Below are positions 62,263 through 64,000 of a stretch of DNA of 64,000 nt, one piece after another; the first letter of the stretch is position 1, and every line of letters begins with the position of its first letter. This DNA is from Berberis thunbergii (lineage: Eukaryota; Streptophyta; Magnoliopsida; Ranunculales; Berberidaceae). The notes beneath the pieces were generated by a model, which worked only from the letters and a program-made list of their open reading frames with translations, did not search any database and was not told the DNA's origin. The stretch lies in contig QNQO01000224.1 in the NCBI GenBank assembly GCA_003290165.1, positions 992,001-1,056,000 of the forward strand. The letters are read 5' to 3'. Both the position numbers and the translations under genes were made by a program.

Positions 62263-64000
62263 CTTATGAAACATTTAACGTAACTAATTCTATAATTGTT
62301 ATGTCCTATTAATTAATAAAATACTCTCATTACGTGCATTTTGTGTATAATGCAGGAATTCAAGTGTTAATCATCAAACATACACAAAATGACACAATAA
62401 GGCTAAGTTCAACAACAAAGCCCATTGGATGATAAACACATGCATTATCAGAGACTTTCAAGCCCAAGGTCCATGAAGTCAAGCTCACAAAGCACCATCA
62501 TCTATGGATCTCGAGAAAATTAATTTGAAGATTTGGGCATCCACATGGCAACTTCATCCTAGCAAAAACAAATCTCTAAATATTCCACCATTCATTCTCC
62601 ATATATTCCCTTATTTTTTCTTATTTTATTCCACCATCCCATCATATTATCTATTTTATAACACCTCCCATTCTACCATCTCACATTTCTTCACCTATAA
62701 ATACCCCATGCTTGGAGTATAAAGGGGAGGAAGAAAACAAAAGAGTTGTAATCAAATTGAGAGAAGTTGTAGTATTTATAGATTTTAGAATGATAAGTGG
62801 AGGGAAGGCCTAGAGCTTACCATGTTTGGCTAACATCCCACTTTAGGGCGTGGGTGAACCCATGGGAGGATAGCTTTAAGATGGTTATATTTTAGTTTAG
62901 TTTATTTCCAAGTTTATGTATTAGAGAAACAAGTAGTTATATTGATTTTGTAACTTGATTATGTCATGAACCAATGAAGTAACTTGATATTGTAACCATT
63001 TTTTTTGCATTAACTTTGAATTTCGAAAACCTTCTATCTTCCAAATGATTTTTAAGAATATTTCTTTGAAAAATTTGGTTTGTCGGCAATCCATGGAAAT
63101 TTGAAAATCTAAATTTCATCAAGAATTGAACTCTGCATGATTTTCAAAGTCGATCTATCAGTTATGGAAATTTTCAGCAATACACTGTTTTGCAAAACCT
63201 GAATGATTTTCAAAACTTTGGTTCCATACTTTGTATTTGAAGTCCTTAATCATTCTCCTATGGTCTAATTTTCAGGTTTTGTGCATAAAGGATACTTGGA
63301 GAAGAGCTTTGGTGAACTTAGTGAACAATACGGGACATTTGGATCATAATTTTTTTTTTGAGTGATTATGAGGATTACAAATTAAGTTGTTATAACTAAA
63401 ACATGGCCTAAGATACAACCAGAAGCAAAGTGAGGTACCTCTCTCTACCCACTTCGAATCTTCTGCAAGAAGTGTTTCTGAAATATTTTTGTGTGTTTAA
63501 ACTTTTTGCAAGATATCGAATTGTGCTAAACTACATAAGAACGGACCTAGCTAATTGCAACTGAGTAGGATTTGATCACCTACCTCGTCACTCAAATACG
63601 TTCAAACTTTAATAAAAATGAACTCAGATAACTAGAGCCAATTAGAACAGTGTTCATAGGGCCTTATAAAATGAATAGACTGTGATTGAACTCTTTCGAC
63701 GTAAGGCTGCTCTAGTGCCAATTGGTATGCGCCGGTAAAGACCAATGTGACTTAACCACCATTTTTTACCTTTTCGCCTAGATAGTGGTGCTTCGACGAA
63801 GTTTCTCACAAGTCTAATCTTATTTTGATTAGGAACATAGGGGTTCTTGAAAGTATTTACGTTGTAGTTGAATCGTAAGAAATTCTTGGATCTTAAAGAT
63901 GCCCTTAAAAGGCTTAGCCAATTCTAGCACACCAAACAGGGTAAAACCTGGCTAGAACGCATCTCTGCCCAGTGTAGTGATCTAGAAAATTTTGACGTAA
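62263..64000. other. LTR-like or intergenic DNA to the window edge
   Basis: No coding region recognised. A CTATAAATACCCC box at 62,694-62,706 on the + strand with a purine-rich leader downstream resembles a retroelement or gene promoter. It could equally be the 5' LTR of the Tat element or another insertion. The window ends before any terminus can be paired. Confidence 0.35.

Noticed and set aside
62251..62271. Primer binding site and left LTR edge of the Tat element
   Set aside because: TGGTCGGCGCAG on the - strand is in the right place, but I cannot match it to a tRNA 3' end with confidence and no second LTR was found.

Overview
This is nuclear DNA from a flowering plant, probably a large-genome dicot or early-diverging angiosperm; I cannot name the species. 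The evidence is spliceosomal introns, two nuclear genes for chloroplast proteins with plant-type targeting sequences, and plant-specific transposable elements: Athila and Tat Ty3/gypsy elements, copia relics, Mutator, hAT and Tourist-like elements, L1-type LINEs and a tRNA-derived SINE. Only three intact-looking host genes are present. Most of the rest is transposon sequence at various stages of decay.

Layout. 1-1,015: decayed, intron-bearing alcohol dehydrogenase pseudogene. 1,439-3,436: two adjacent small inverted-repeat elements, then a complete non-autonomous Mutator-like element with a perfect 9-bp target duplication. 3,700-21,900: one gene on the + strand for a DCN1-like cullin-neddylation protein, with 11 coding exons and 756 nt of CDS spread over about 18 kb. 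Its introns carry a palindromic Mutator-type MITE, a Tourist-like MITE, a hAT MITE, LINE relics and a copia reverse-transcriptase relic. 22,893-23,672: single-exon - strand gene for a thylakoid-lumen PsbP-family protein (19 kDa type). 24,922-29,299: - strand plastid adenylosuccinate synthetase gene with four coding exons, plus a likely 5'UTR intron reaching 30,243.

30,590-38,700 is a pile of small elements: an inverted-repeat element holding both a tRNA-derived SINE and a hAT MITE, Tourist-like MITEs, a second Mutator-like element related to the first, an old Athila-type LTR and PBS relic, a gypsy integrase scrap and a possible CACTA end. 38,710-51,174 is a complete but dead Athila-clade retrotransposon (12,465 bp, 5-bp target duplication, two 1.9-kb LTRs, tRNA-Asp primer site, coding strand -). 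A 1,535-bp deletion derivative of a copia element is inserted between its protease and reverse transcriptase. 52,500-62,270 is a second decayed gypsy element of the Tat clade: gag-pol on the - strand, an opposing + strand extra ORF downstream of pol, and degenerate tandem repeats beyond that. The last 1.7 kb is LTR-like non-coding DNA.

The three host genes do unrelated housekeeping or plastid jobs (ubiquitin-ligase regulation, thylakoid lumen, purine synthesis), and nothing suggests they work together. The DCN1-like and PsbP-like genes are tail to tail; the PsbP-like and ADSS genes are in tandem on the - strand. I found no clear new biological system. The most rewarding signals are the Mutator-like family, the nested insertions with resolvable order, and the opposing ORF of the Tat element.
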